A DNA stretch of 64,000 bases from Achatina immaculata (taxonomy: Eukaryota; Mollusca; Gastropoda; Stylommatophora; Achatinidae): NCBI GenBank assembly GCA_009760885.1, contig CM019710.1:5178186-5242185 (forward strand). The letters run 5' to 3'. The notes under the pieces were generated by a model that was not told the origin of the DNA, ran no database searches, and was given only the letters and a program-made list of their open reading frames with translations. Numbering within the stretch: position 1 is the stretch's first letter; every line of letters begins with the position of its first letter. Shown here in pieces: positions 43,385-53,445 of this stretch. A program made the translations under genes and the position numbers.

Positions 43385-43880
43385 CTGTGGAGAGGAACAG
43401 ACAGAACTACAAAAATAAGATTTTAAAGGGCATGCTTCTTTCCCACCACAACATATGCCTGTGAGACCTGGACACTTAACAAAACAGTCGAAAAACACAT
43501 ATATGACTTTGAATGTAAATGCTGCAGAAGAGTTCTTCAAATATCATGGACACAAAAAAGAATAAATATATCCATACTACAAGAACTTAATATTGAAGAA
43601 GGCTGGCTAGTAAAGAGGATTAAAGAGAGAAAACTTAAATATTTTTGACACATTAAACGTCATGATAATCTAGAGAAAACCGTCTTGGAAAGGTACATAA
43701 TGGGAAAAAGAAAGAGAGGAAGACCAAGACGAAGACGGCTGCAAGACATTGTTGATGGTCTGCAAATGGATGCATCAGCAGCAGGGCATCTTGCTCACAA
43801 CCGAGAGACCTACAGGAGTGCAGTTAGGGAGGCAAAGTTCCACAAGGGACATGCAAATGAATGAATGAATGAATGAAAAG
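43385..43880 (+). mobile_element. nLTR-A tail, nearly intact with one stop and (TGAA)n tail
   Basis: The frame gives TYACETWTLNKTVEKHIY, FECKCCRRVLQISWTQKRIN, EEGWLVKRIKERKLKYF, then TGA in place of glycine, then HIKRHDNLEKTVLERYIMG, KRKRGRPRRRRLQDIVDG and YRSAVREAKFHKGHANE, then stop and tgaatgaatgaatgaa. Its stop codon position equals that of the 13.8-kb copy. Confidence 0.9.
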
Positions 43881-44063
43881 CAAAGGGGGAGAATCGAGGT
43901 TGTATCCCTGGGGTTACGTCTTTTGCCGCTAGGGGGTAGCAGTAGCAAATTTCGCGTTCAGTAAATGTGAGCAGTCATTATTTTTTTCAGTTATATGAAA
44001 GCTGTCTGTGCACAGCTCCTCGGCAGGGACGTCCAGGACCAAGCGAAGAAATTGTGAATCTTG
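43881..44063. other. Possible continuation of a degraded DNA transposon
   Basis: It lies just downstream (minus strand) of the helix-turn-helix fragment. The minus strand past the stop reads FLRLVLDVPAEELCTDSF, which may belong to the same transposase. Confidence 0.35.
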
Positions 44064-44225
44064 TTAGAGCAGCTTACCAGCGAAGCTCCCGCCTTCATCC
44101 TTGAATTTCTCATACCACTTCTTGATACTGTTGAAAACAGGTGCTGCCTTCTGGAATTCCACTCGAAATCGTCGCTGCACAATCACAAATGACGAGGTTT
44201 TTGCGTATTCCAAGACACAAAATGA
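44064..44225 (-). pseudogene. Transposase N-terminal helix-turn-helix fragment
   Basis: The minus-strand frame reads SFCVLEYAKTSSFVIVQRR, FRVEFQKAAPVFNSIKKWYE and KFKDEGGSFAGKLL, then a stop at 44,064-44,066. The pattern VLEYAKT-x-S-x-x-x-VQRRFR-x-x-F, then I-x-KWY-x-KF-x-x-x-G, is typical of the first helix-turn-helix of several animal DNA transposases. The catalytic domain is not visible, and a stop also lies just upstream at 44,226-44,228. Confidence 0.6.
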
Positions 44226-44332
44226 CTACTCACATTTAAATAACATTATATTTGCTATTGCTGCCCGCCCCCCCCCCCCCAGGGGCAAACCATGAGATCT
44301 CTGCGCGGGGGCTTTATACAACAATGAAGAGT

Positions 44333-44333
44333 C

Positions 44334-44416
<83 letters not shown>

Positions 44417-44462
44417 GTCTGTCTGTTTGCCTGTCTGTCTGTCTGTATGTCTATCTATCTAT
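44333..44462. repeat. (TCTA)n microsatellite
   Basis: Pure TCTA for about 80 bp, then TCTG variants to 44,462. Confidence 0.95.
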
Positions 44463-44559
44463 TGGAGAAAAGAACAAGAGAACAGAAACAAGAACTTTAG
44501 TGAAATGTGTAACAGACGAGTGGCGACGTACACGGACCTAACCTGGTTAGTTAAAGCCA

Positions 44560-44935
44560 TGTGACGTGGCGTGTCCTTTCCAGAGCGTTGTCCCTCTAAC
44601 AACCTCCCTGAATGCAATACGGTCTTGGAGTAAGTTGACCAGCATCTCGCAATGTCAGATTCGGACTTTCCGTGATGTCCTGGGCCCACTTGCGGCGAGA
44701 CTGACTTTTATCCATCTTGCCAGGCACTATGCCTTCTACTATCAACCTCTCCAAACCATTGTGTCTCTTGATGTCTCATCTTTCCCACTCCGATGGTGTT
44801 AACGAGCCAGTTTTCTGCGACACCTAATCCAATCAGTATCTCTTTATTTGATTTTCTTTCTATCCATGATACTCTAAGTACACTTCTGTAACATTTCATG
44901 TCAGATGCTGTTATCCCCTTTCTTAAAGTTAGGAA
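44560..44935 (-). mobile_element. nLTR-F tail
   Basis: The minus strand reads MKCYRSVLRVSWIERKSNKE, IGLGVAENWLVNTIGVGKM and, after a stop, VGPGHHGKSESDIARCWS and GKDTPRHM. The CYR-VLRVSW motif followed by a KM-x-x-x-x-H-like segment matches the layout of the other non-LTR tails, but it is a separate family with a single copy here. Confidence 0.7.
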
Positions 44936-45119
44936 TAGGAAAGAGAAAAAAAAAGTTTCAACGAAATGGGGAATATTAATGTTTTAGAAATGACGTTAAA
45001 CGTGAGAGAAAGAACTTTACAGTGTTATATAATGCTAACAATGCTATATGTTTGTACTCTCTCTCTCTCTCTCAGGGTCCCTTCTTCTTTTTTCTTCTTC
45101 TTCTTCTTCTTCTATCTAT

Positions 45120-45548
45120 CTATCTATGCCTCTGACCCCTCGTGGAGCATAGGCCGCCAACAAGAGCTCGCCAGGCAGTTCGGTCCTGGGCCACTCTTTC
45201 CAACGGTCTCCATGTCTGGTTCATTATTTTGATGTCCGTGTCCAGACTTCGGCGCCAGGAGTTCCTTGGTCTCCCTCTCCTCCTTTTACCCTGTGGGTTC
45301 CATGTTAGGGCTTGCCTTGTAGTGCTGGATGTGGATTTCCGTAGAGTGTGTCCAATCCATTCCCATCTTCTTCGTAGGATGTCGTCTTCCACTGGTTGCT
45401 GGCCTGTTCGCTGCTGCAGTTCTTGGTTACTTATGGTATCTGGCCATCGTATTTGTAGAATCCTTCTAAGGCATGTGTTAATAAATGTCTGGATTCGTTT
45501 CATGATCGTAACAGTAGTTCTCCAAGTTTCTGAACCGTATAGCAGAAT
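45120..45548 (-). mobile_element. nLTR-E tail, uninterrupted frame
   Basis: An open minus-strand frame of about 142 codons reads [80 protein letters not shown] and [20 protein letters not shown]. It is the best-preserved E copy and supplies the Trp lost in the 8.7-kb copy. Its 3' end runs into TCTA and CTT microsatellite rather than (GAT)n, so it may be a subfamily. Confidence 0.88.
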
Positions 45549-45860
45549 GTCTTCTTCTTCGTGTTATTATTATTATTCCTTCTTCTTCTTCTTCTACTTC
45601 TACTTCTTCTTTATATTATTATTATTATTCCTTCTTCTTCTTTTTCTTCTTCTTCTTCTTCTTCTTCTTCATAATATTATTATTAATTCTTCTTCCCCTT
45701 CTTCTTCTTCTTTGTCGTGTTATTAATATCATTATTCCTTCTTCTTCTTCTTCTTCATAGTATTATTATTATTATTCCTTCTTCTTCTTTTTCTTCTTCT
45801 TCTTCTTCTTCATCATATTACTATTATTTCTTCTTCTTCCTCCTATTCTTCTTCTTCTTT
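45549..45860. repeat. (CTT)n/(ATT)n trinucleotide array
   Basis: Blocks of CTT alternate with ATT in about five similar ~65-bp modules (ttattattattattccttct recurs at about 45,560, 45,615 and 45,767). It borders the 3' end of nLTR-J, whose (GAA)n tail would read as CTT on this strand. Confidence 0.92.
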
Positions 45861-46140
45861 GAGCAACTGCTGAAGTCGGCAGTTTCCCGAGCCATTGAGG
45901 CTCATTGTTATAGACAATACACCGACTCCATTTCTCTCTGTCCTTGACCTTTTCTTACCAACTGTGGATTCCAAGAGCGCGTATATCTTCTCCTAGGTTG
46001 TCTCGCCATCTTTGTCTAGATCTACCTCTTGGTCCCTTTCATCACTTCTGTATAGACAATCTTTGTCTGTCTATCCTCTTCTATTCTCTCTAAATGCCCA
46101 AGCCACCTCAGTCTGTTGTTTTTCTTAACGACTGTTATAA
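45861..46140 (-). mobile_element. nLTR-J tail
   Basis: Minus-strand pieces read RLRWLGHLERIEEDRQTKIV, TEVMKGTKRQI, then a frame shift and a RDNLGEDIRALGIHSW-like segment and EKWSRCIVYNNEPQWLG-like end, then (GAA)n. The WLGH-x-x-R and DR-x-x-K motifs identify a non-LTR tail. No other copy lies here. Confidence 0.65.
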
Positions 46141-46155
46141 AAAGAAAGTTAAACA

Positions 46156-46558
46156 ATGCATAGATTTCTTTCTTTCAAAACCATAGAAAACACGTTGAAT
46201 TCTTTCCAGACTAAATGTTTACGAAGAATTAGAAAAATATTTTGGCCAAACACCATAAGAAATAACATCTTATTGGCAGAAATGCAGATGAAGCCACTGA
46301 CCGCAATTATGGAGGAAAGACGCTGGCGATGGTTGGGACATGTGCTCCGAATGACTGACAACTCACTACCAAAAATAGCACTAAGATGGACACCACAGGG
46401 GACCAGAAGTAAGGGTAGACCAAAAGAGACATGGAGAAGAACAACAGAGAGGATGTTGAGAAATAGAGGGCTCACCTGGGCAAGAGCAGAAAAAAAGGCA
46501 AAGGACAGGCATTTGTGGAAACCCTTGTGGAAGCCCCATGTGCCTTAGGCACTTAAGG

Positions 46559-46602
<44 letters not shown>

Positions 46603-46611
46603 GAGAGAGAT
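46156..46611 (+). mobile_element. nLTR-D tail, longest open copy, (GA)n tail
   Basis: A 130-codon frame to 46,548 reads LNSFQTKCLRRIRKIFWPN, IRNNILLAEMQMKPLTAIME, ERRWRWLGHVLRMTDNSLPK, RSKGRPKETWRRTTERMLRN and RGLTWARAEKKAKDRHLW. The last codons differ from other copies (a frame slip before CALGT). (GA)n runs from 46,562 to 46,609. It is the best reference for the family. Confidence 0.88.
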
Positions 46612-46865
46612 TTCTTACTTCTTATCTTCCATTGTCGTGTTATAGGGTCTCTTATCAGTCCATAAAATCTTCCCATGATTCTGTTATCTGTTTGTATTTG
46701 GTTTTCATCTTGTTTAGTTCTACTCCATGTTTCCAACCCATGTAGCACAGCTGGTCTAATCTGTGTCTTTCGTGTGTTTAGTTTGGTGTTGCGGGACATA
46801 AATTTTTGATTGTAACTATTGTCTAAGGGCAAAATATGTCTTGTTCCCAGCTTGTATTCCAGCCC
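46612..46865 (-). mobile_element. nLTR-H fragment
   Basis: The minus strand gives TRKTQIRPAVLHGLETWSRT, KQDENQIQTDNRIMGRFYG and LIRDPITRQWKIRSKK. The RP-VL-G-ETW-x-x-T and F-E/D-x-x-I-x-x-x-YG-x-I-x-DP patterns belong to the thumb-to-tail part of a non-LTR retroelement. It abuts the (GA)n tail of nLTR-D. Confidence 0.7.
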
Positions 46866-46884
46866 TTATTATGAGGAGGAAAAA

Positions 46885-47085
46885 TCTGAACATGGTCACG
46901 ATAATACGGGACTTAGAGAACCTGACAATCACTGGAAAGATTAAGGGAAAAAGAATCATCTGGACGTGCTGACTTAGTAGCACTGTTTAAACGCACAAAA
47001 AAAGAGGAAACAGAACTGAGTAAAACTACCAAGAATCTCACAATGTTTAGGATCATGATCGCCAACATCTGCCTGTGCAGGCAAC
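46885..47085 (+). mobile_element. nLTR-K tail, degenerate
   Basis: Fragments IIRDLENLTITGKIKGKR and, after breaks, MFRIMIANICL resemble the LL-GK-x-x-GKR and W-x-M-x-AN ends of other tails. Frames are broken throughout. Confidence 0.5.
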
Positions 47086-47599
47086 TGACAGGAGTGAATG
47101 GATGTTACATCATCATTATGTGTCCTCTCCAAAAGGAAGGTTTGACTGCGATGCTCCTCTACGTTATATCATCGATTTATTTTAGCTCTAGTTTCTGTTC
47201 CTCCCTCCCCCCTCACCCTCATTATTCAAACCTCCGTCTTGAAACCTTACAAACCCTCTCCCTCATATTCCTCCACCCCCCCCCCACCCACCCACCCCGG
47301 CATCCCACCTCTAAACCCAAATGAGCCACAGAACTAGCAGGGTACACCATTTTATCGGTTGTTGCCCCTTGCATCTTCTTGATCATTGACCGGCGATCTT
47401 TGGGAACATCGCCAAAAATCGATTCCTTTCTTTCTGTGGGCCATGAAAGGGGTTTCCGGGATACTTTGGACATTACACCCATCTCAGGGTTTCTAAAACA
47501 GTTGGGAAATGGTTTTATCGTGTATGGGAATTAATTAATAGCGTTGTAGCGAGGGCTTCTTCGCTTCGTTTCATGTTTGATATGTAAATACTGTGTTGT
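47086..47599. other. Unique stretch with C-rich parts
   Basis: C-rich runs near 47,205-47,300. No gene is recognised. Confidence 0.4.
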
Positions 47600-47865
47600 C
47601 TTTGTTTCTTTGATTGTTTGTTTAGATCTTTCTTTCTTTCTTTCTCTTGTCTACTTTTTTTTTTCTTTCTTCTTTACTTTTGTCTATTTTCTTTCTTTCT
47701 TTTATCTGTTTTTTTGTCCGTTCTTCTTTCTTACCTTCTTTTTTTCATTTGTCTATTCTTTCTTTCTTTTGTCTATTTTCTTTCTTTCTTTTGTCTATTT
47801 TTTCTTTCTTTCTTTCTTTTCGTGCTTTCTTTCTTTCTTTTCTTTCTTTCCTGCGAGATTTCCTA
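47600..47865. repeat. (CTTT)n-rich array
   Basis: tttctttctttcttttgtct-type units repeat with interruptions. Phe/Leu/Ser-rich frames follow from composition. Confidence 0.9.
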
Positions 47866-48589
47866 ATAATATTGAAATATTTATGTGTAATATTCTAGTA
47901 TGTGTCAACTTCGTAATCAAAGACTCATATGATTCTAGAAATTAAACTAATATTTTAAAAATATAGAAAATATTTCTCTTTTACAAGACAAAACACAAAC
48001 ATTAAAAAGTTGGTATCTCGTGTGAGTGTCAGTTTACCAAAGTAAGTCTCTCTAAGTTGGTAACACTGCTTCATCCGGTTCCCAGCATCCTATTTTTAGA
48101 AACTATTTAATTGGTACAGCACGAAAGCATTAACTCTTTCATTTCATTTCAAAACAAGACGGAAAGGGTTGATAGATCTTGCACACCCCCTATGTAAATC
48201 AATGTTAAGAGTAATATTTACGCAGTCTAAATAAATTGGAAAGTAACATATTTCTAATCAAAATAAATGTTTTTTTTTTAAATTATAAAGTAGCATCTTC
48301 TAGTTACTTTCTAATGAAATTTCTCAGCAAAATGTATTCTGGCCGGGCATGGAAAATAATTCAGTAGTGAAAGAGTTAACAGTAAATGCGTACAGTATGG
48401 AAGTGCCTTGCATCTGATTGATTTGCACGCTGTTCTCACAATGGCTTGGCGACAGCCTGTACTAATGGAGACCTTGTTTCGATTCCCTGTTATTATCTAA
48501 TTAATTTTCATCTTTTCTTGTCTATAAATTTATAGTACTATAGATTTTCAAGACTAATTCTATCCTTTTCCTCCTTTAATTTGTACCTG
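47866..48589. other. AT-rich unique stretch
   Basis: No recognised gene or repeat. Confidence 0.4.
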
Positions 48590-48710
48590 TACTGGTTGGC
48601 TGAGTGGTTAGGTGCTCGGTGTATGAATTAGATGGTACCGGGTTCAAGTCCCAGAAGTTGGGGGGAATTTTTTCTGGTACCACCACACCGGAAAAGCCTC
48701 GGGGTCCACC
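48590..48710 (+). mobile_element. SINE-1 left half, interrupted by nLTR-B
   Basis: A box tggctgagtggttagg (48,597-48,612) and B box ggttcaagtcc (48,641-48,651) have good Pol III spacing. ctggtaccaccac and ggggtccacc precede the insert, and the SINE resumes at 49,188. Confidence 0.88.
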
Positions 48711-49187
48711 CATCATCATCATCATCATCATCATCATCATGTGCCGTGCCGACTGGCGTTGGCTATTATGCTTCTCCAGAGTACCCGATCCCTCATGCAG
48801 GCCATCAGCTCAGTTGGTGATCTCCTCTCACACCATCCCGTCAGACTGTCCAGTATCATTTCTCTTGGTCTTCCTCTTGATCTTCTTCCTTCTATTTTTC
48901 CTGTTGTTATAATATTTTCAATGCCCCCTCTTCTCATTGCATGTCCTATGAAAGTACATTGTCTCTCTCTTATCATTTTGACAAGGTTTTTTGTCTCTCC
49001 AGCTCTTCTCATACATTCTTAATTAGTTATTTTTGCTGTCCAGGGGATTCGCAACATTCTTCTAATAAACCACATTTCTGCTGCTTCCAATGATTTTTGT
49101 GCAGACTTGCCTATTGTCCATGATTTACTTCCATATAACAAGATAGGTTCAATATAGCATTTTAGGACTCGTTTTCTAACATTCATT
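48711..49187 (-). mobile_element. nLTR-B insertion inside SINE-1, 9-bp TSD and (GAT)n tail
   Basis: The (CAT)n at 48,711-48,740 is the tail. The minus strand gives WRSIIANASRHGT, LTGWCERRSPTELMACM, RRSRGRPREMILDS, ERQCTFIGHAMRRGGI and RRAGETKNLVKM, continuing 5' to about NVRKRVLKC. gggtccacc at 48,702-48,710 and 49,188-49,196 is the duplication. The insert is longer at its 5' end than the 17.8-kb insert in the same SINE position. Confidence 0.9.
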
Positions 49188-49325
49188 GGGTCCACCTAGC
49201 CTCTAAAAATAGGTACCAGAGAAACCTGGGAAGGTAAATGCGGCCAAGCGTGATACTGACCACATCAGACTTTTATGTGCCCGAAGGTCTTGAAAATAAG
49301 GACCTAACACCGTGTCCCTAATATG
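49188..49325 (+). mobile_element. SINE-1 right half
   Basis: It continues with agcctctaaaaataggtacc, gagaaacctgggaagg, gcgtgatactgaccacatca and the ggacctaacaccgtgtccc 3' end. Confidence 0.88.
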
Positions 49326-49684
49326 CCTTAATGGCATAGAAACGAGGGGGGTTACCGTTACCTTTTACATACACAACCTGGAGATGGGGACAAGGAACTA
49401 TCTAAATCTAGAACAAAATCGATCCATTTGCGTGAGTATAACATTTGTTTTTATTTGAATCTTATCTGATCTTTATTGTGAAGAATGTGTTCTCTCCAAT
49501 AGATGACGCGTGTGTGTCTGAGAACCGAACTCGCTTCGCTACGTCACTGGTCTTCCGTGACTAATACAGAGGTTCTCAAGTTCGGTTGATGGGGTAGGGT
49601 GGGGGTCCCAGTCGGGTGGGGGGGGGGGGGGTTCCGGGGGTATGGAGGGGGTCCCAGTCACTCACTTCTAGAAATGAGTGCGAA
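49326..49684. other. Unique stretch with a hAT-like end and G-rich tract
   Basis: cagaggttctcaagttcgg at 49,567-49,585 looks like a hAT left end. G-rich blocks at 49,594-49,652 fit a G-quadruplex pattern. No gene is recognised. Confidence 0.45.
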
Positions 49685-50248
49685 CACTGTTCCCTCTAAG
49701 CTGCGCGGCCGCGCACAGAAACAAATCATACCGCGCACAAAATTTTTGGAGCCTCGAAAAAAGAAAAATGAAACTGCTGCTTTTATTTTCCAGTTTCCAG
49801 ATGTTACTCCGTGCTATAATTGCGATCAATAAAAATACAATGATGGTACATGTTTTTCCTTTACCGTTTTTTTTTCTTGTTGAGAAATGATTTTCGGATC
49901 GGATGTTTGAACTGGTCTTTTATCGCCTAGTTTCGGTAGTGCTGTAGCAGAATCGTGACGCGGCAAGTAGGCACACAGAGAATAGAGAGTAATTAAAATA
50001 AACGGGCAAATGAATTTCCACTGCGTCGTGGAAAAGGAGAATGTCCGTGGGGCTGCTCAGGTATGACAATTGATCTTGGTAACTAACATCAGACGCCGTG
50101 ACCACCAACATTAGAGTCGTCCCTTTTTTTAAATATGGGATTATGTTTCAGTGAGTCCGTAGTAAGTGGAATATACAAAGAAATCATCGTTGCAGTTAAC
50201 TAACCAGTAGCTGAAAAGGACAGCAGGTTTATTCTATTATTACTAAAT

Positions 50249-50269
50249 ATACAGGCTTCTACAGTGGGT

Positions 50270-50325
<56 letters not shown>

Positions 50326-50343
50326 CCACTGTAGAGGCCTGTA
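50249..50343. repeat. Inverted repeat flanking (TA)n inside the hAT-like element
   Basis: tacaggcttctacagtggg on the left and ccactgtagaggcctgta on the right are near-perfect inverted complements around about 45 bp of TA. This could be a tiny MITE or a hairpin that expanded a TA core. Confidence 0.75.
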
Positions 50344-50361
50344 TGTATGTATGCATATATA

Positions 50362-50623
50362 AAGGTAAAGGTAAAGGTAATCCTGTCATGCCTTAGAAGC
50401 ACATAGGGATATGGTGTTAGTGCCCATATTTTCCTTGACCTGTCAGCACACTAGAGGGTGATATGGTCAGTATCACGCCTGGCTGCCTTTCCTTCCCCAA
50501 CTCCAGAAGAAGTCGGGTACCCATTTCTACAGCTGGGTGACTGGGGTGCCGCCGGCCGGATTCGAAACCCCGACCTTCGCCATGAGAGACCAGTGCACTA
50601 ACCACTTCGGCACTCAGACACCC
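50362..50623 (-). mobile_element. SINE-4, complete copy with a perfect 15-bp TSD
   Basis: atgtatgcatatata at 50,347-50,361 and 50,624-50,638 brackets the element. The minus strand starts GGGTGTCTGAGTGCCGAAGT, has a B box GGTTTCGAATCC (one extra T), the gtacccgacttcttctggag body, the GATACTGACCATATCACC block, and a (TTTACC)n tail at the left. Confidence 0.9.
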
Positions 50624-50628
50624 ATGTA

Positions 50629-50635
<7 letters not shown>

Positions 50636-50682
<47 letters not shown>
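50636..50682. repeat. (AT)n microsatellite
   Basis: A pure AT run next to the SINE-4 target duplication. Confidence 0.9.
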
Positions 50683-50684
<2 letters not shown>

Positions 50685-50779
50685 TTACTACTCATATTTG
50701 CACACATAATATTTTTTTGCACATGAGCTGAACGTTTTGCTCACACACCACAAACCTTAGAGGGAACACTGAGTACGAA

Positions 50780-51400
50780 CCTTCTCTTGGAGCTGGGGAA
50801 GTAACGGCGGCCCAGACTGGATACTGACAGTGGTTGACAGATCAAGGACAATATGGACACTATACTCTGTAGATGACCTTATGACACGCCAGCGGCAAGG
50901 ATCCTGGTTTGTTTTTTTTTTTTAATTTAAATTCCACGCATCACGACAAAAAGGGACTAGAATACTACAGTTTACAGACCGCTAGAAGATCCAGAGAGGA
51001 CTATACAGACTAGCTTCTCAGCTGGCTCCACCGACACACAAAAAAACCGCGACCAAGCCTAACACATCAACGCTTCTGTACTAGACTGGGCAAAATCTTG
51101 TCCAGCTGTAAACTGCGACCCTCGATAACTGGTCCGACATTCTATCTTTAAGTTATATTTGTTTCCGTCGGCTCCGCCATACGAATCGTACCACAGTCAA
51201 CAACTTTGTTCCCACTAGTTCTGGGCCCGCAGCTCACTAACTTGGCTCTGCCAGGTTGGGCCATGCCGTATTTTAACAGTTTCTCGGATAAAACACCGAT
51301 AAAGATTCGTAGAAAAGATCTTTCTTAATCTGGTTTCAGTAGAACTTTAAGGTTTTCCTTAGTGGTTACTAGAGTTTCATGGGAAGATCCTGAATAATAA
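50780..51400. other. Unique stretch
   Basis: No recognised gene or repeat. The open frames are short. Confidence 0.4.
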
Positions 51401-51466
51401 TAATAATAATACGAACTAAAACAAAAATAAGAAGAAAAAACAAACAAAAAAGAAGAAAAAGAAAAT

Positions 51467-51615
51467 AAAGGAAGGAAGGAAGGAAGGAAGGGAGGAAGGA
51501 AGGAAGGAAGGAAGGAAGGAAACAAGGAAGGAAGGAAGGAAGGAAACAAGGAAGGAAGGAAGGAAGGAAACAAGGAAGGAAGGAAGGAAGGAAACAAGGA
51601 AGGAAGGAAGGAAGT
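51467..51615. repeat. (GGAA)n array with ~32-bp higher-order modules
   Basis: GGAA tetranucleotides are punctuated by ggaaacaa at a regular spacing of about 32 bp. Confidence 0.92.
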
Positions 51616-52242
51616 GAAAAACAAAACCATAAAGAAAAACAAAAATAAGGACAAGAACAAGAACAACAGAGAAGAACAAAAAAAAAAGAGGAAGTACAAG
51701 CATCGTTCATAATCAGATACAAAAGTCAAAATTTCAACTCTTAAGCAGCACTGACAATCACTATGTAATTATAAGACGTACATGTAACATGCTGATGACG
51801 CTAACATAGTGCGGACATTAGTTTTCAGTTTCTTTTATACCAGAGTTCTCTGCGCGGTGAAATCTGCATCAACAGTTCCACCAAAGCAAAAGGCTGAGAA
51901 ACACTGGCCTCAGAAAATTCAAATAGGAATAGTGTTTGCTGCGTCTGGATTGTTTCCGCTACCATTGATCCCAGTTTGAAAAGGGCTGTGTTTAATAAAT
52001 AAGTATATAAACTGTACAGTAATACGCGTATGGTAACAGCAGAAACCACGGGTTGATTGTTACACTTGTTCGAGTAGTTTGAAAACCGCTGTCTCCAGAC
52101 TGTTAAGTTCTACATTGAACAAAAGTGTTGTGTATGGCGTTGCCCTTTCACAGCCTAGCCCCCGTACATACAACTGGGAAATAATAATTACTCCCTCTAA
52201 ATTGTTCCCTTTCTACGAACACTTTGAAAAATGTTGACTAAT
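51616..52242. other. Unique stretch with two hAT-like right ends
   Basis: ggctgagaaacactg (ending 51,906) and tagtttgaaaaccgctg (ending 52,091) both read, on the minus strand, as hAT terminal repeats (CAGTGTTTCTCAGCC and CAGCGGTTTTCAAACTA). No matching left ends or duplications were found. Confidence 0.45.
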
Positions 52243-52293
52243 GGCCGACAGACAGACAGATAGACAGACAGACAGACAGACAGATAGATAGAC
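52243..52293. repeat. (GACA/GATA)n microsatellite
   Basis: About 12 tetranucleotide units. Confidence 0.9.
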
Positions 52294-52859
52294 ACTTTAC
52301 TTTTACTGTGGGGTTCACAGCTGTAAATGTGGCGGGGGAGGGGGGGCGTGGCGGGAGGGGGTGGTGGGGCGCACACTCTCAAACAGAAAAAAAAATGTTA
52401 AGAAGGACTATCTTAAACAAAACAGTAACTCTAGAACTCCGGGAGTCGCTGCTAGGATAAACATTAAATCACTTCATTCCCACCCATCCCCCCTCCTACA
52501 AAAAAAAAAAAATACAACCACAAATATAACTATCACTTCATCTTTTTTTTCTTCTAATCTTCTGCTAGAGATTTCTTAAGCTCGCGTGTGCAGCAGATCT
52601 CTCACGCGAAGTAATCCTATCTCTTATCTCTACATCCACACATTCTCTGGTATAACCATTACCAGGGTATGAGAAAATGATAATAAAAAAAAAGAAAACA
52701 CTAACATTAGTAAGCCTATGCGAGATGTACTAGGTTTGCCGAGGGGCAATACACACCAGATTACATACCTGCTACAGTTTTCTTTTAATATGAATTTTTT
52801 TAAAAATCTGTCGTTGCAAGAAAAGAAAGCAAAGAAGTAATGAATGTCATAGGGCACGA

Positions 52860-52860
<1 letters not shown>
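52294..52860. other. Unique stretch with a G-rich tract
   Basis: 52,331-52,371 is rich in GGGG blocks. The remainder has A-rich runs and no recognised gene. Confidence 0.4.
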
Positions 52861-52938
<78 letters not shown>

Positions 52939-52964
52939 ATCTATCTATCTATCTGTCTATCTGC

Positions 52965-53026
<62 letters not shown>

Positions 53027-53095
53027 GTCTGTCTGTTTGTCCGCCCGTTGTCTGTCTGTCTGTCTGTCTATCTATCTGTCTGTCCGTCCGTCCGC

Positions 53096-53165
<70 letters not shown>

Positions 53166-53190
53166 GTTTGTCTGTCTGTCTGTCTATCTA

Positions 53191-53281
<91 letters not shown>

Positions 53282-53380
53282 GTCTATCTATCTATCTATC
53301 TGTTTATCTTCCTGTCCGTCTATCGCTTCGTCACGTCTCTCCCTTCTTTGCTTATCTCTCTCTCTGTCTCTCTCTCTCTC
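52861..53380. repeat. (TCTA)n/(TCTG)n array
   Basis: About 460 bp of TCTA with TCTG blocks, ending in a (TC)n stretch. Confidence 0.95.
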
Positions 53381-53395
53381 TCATCGTCCATATAT

Positions 53396-53445
53396 TGTCT
53401 TCACAAAAAAGGCTTGTGTGTAACCAAAATGCTTGTGTGTATAGT
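53396..53445 (+). repeat. Isolated S2-like satellite monomer
   Basis: tgtcttcacaaaaaaggctt then gtgtgtaaccaaaatgcttg and tgtgtat matches one S2 monomer plus the start of the next. It lies about 3.3 kb left of the first S2 array. Confidence 0.8.

Larger units (their letters stand above)
49685..50771. mobile_element. hAT-like non-autonomous element with TIRs and 8-bp TSD
   Basis: The left end cactgttccctctaag (49,685-49,700) and right end cttagagggaacactg (50,756-50,771) are inverted repeats with one mismatch. They are flanked by agtgcgaa (49,677-49,684) and agtacgaa (50,772-50,779), an 8-bp duplication with 7 of 8 matches. CAGTG-type ends and 8-bp duplications are hAT hallmarks. There is no transposase inside. 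A SINE-4 and AT repeats are nested in it. Confidence 0.8.

Noticed and set aside
48590..48660. Genuine tRNA gene
   Set aside because: A and B boxes are present, but the sequence continues into a dispersed SINE body and no complete cloverleaf or anticodon arm is evident. The same applies to the heads at 7.6, 17.7, 26.2 and 26.5 kb.
49567..52091. One large hAT element from the 49,567 end to the 52,091 end
   Set aside because: Ends match only partly and the flanking 8-mers (gactaata, tctccaga) differ.
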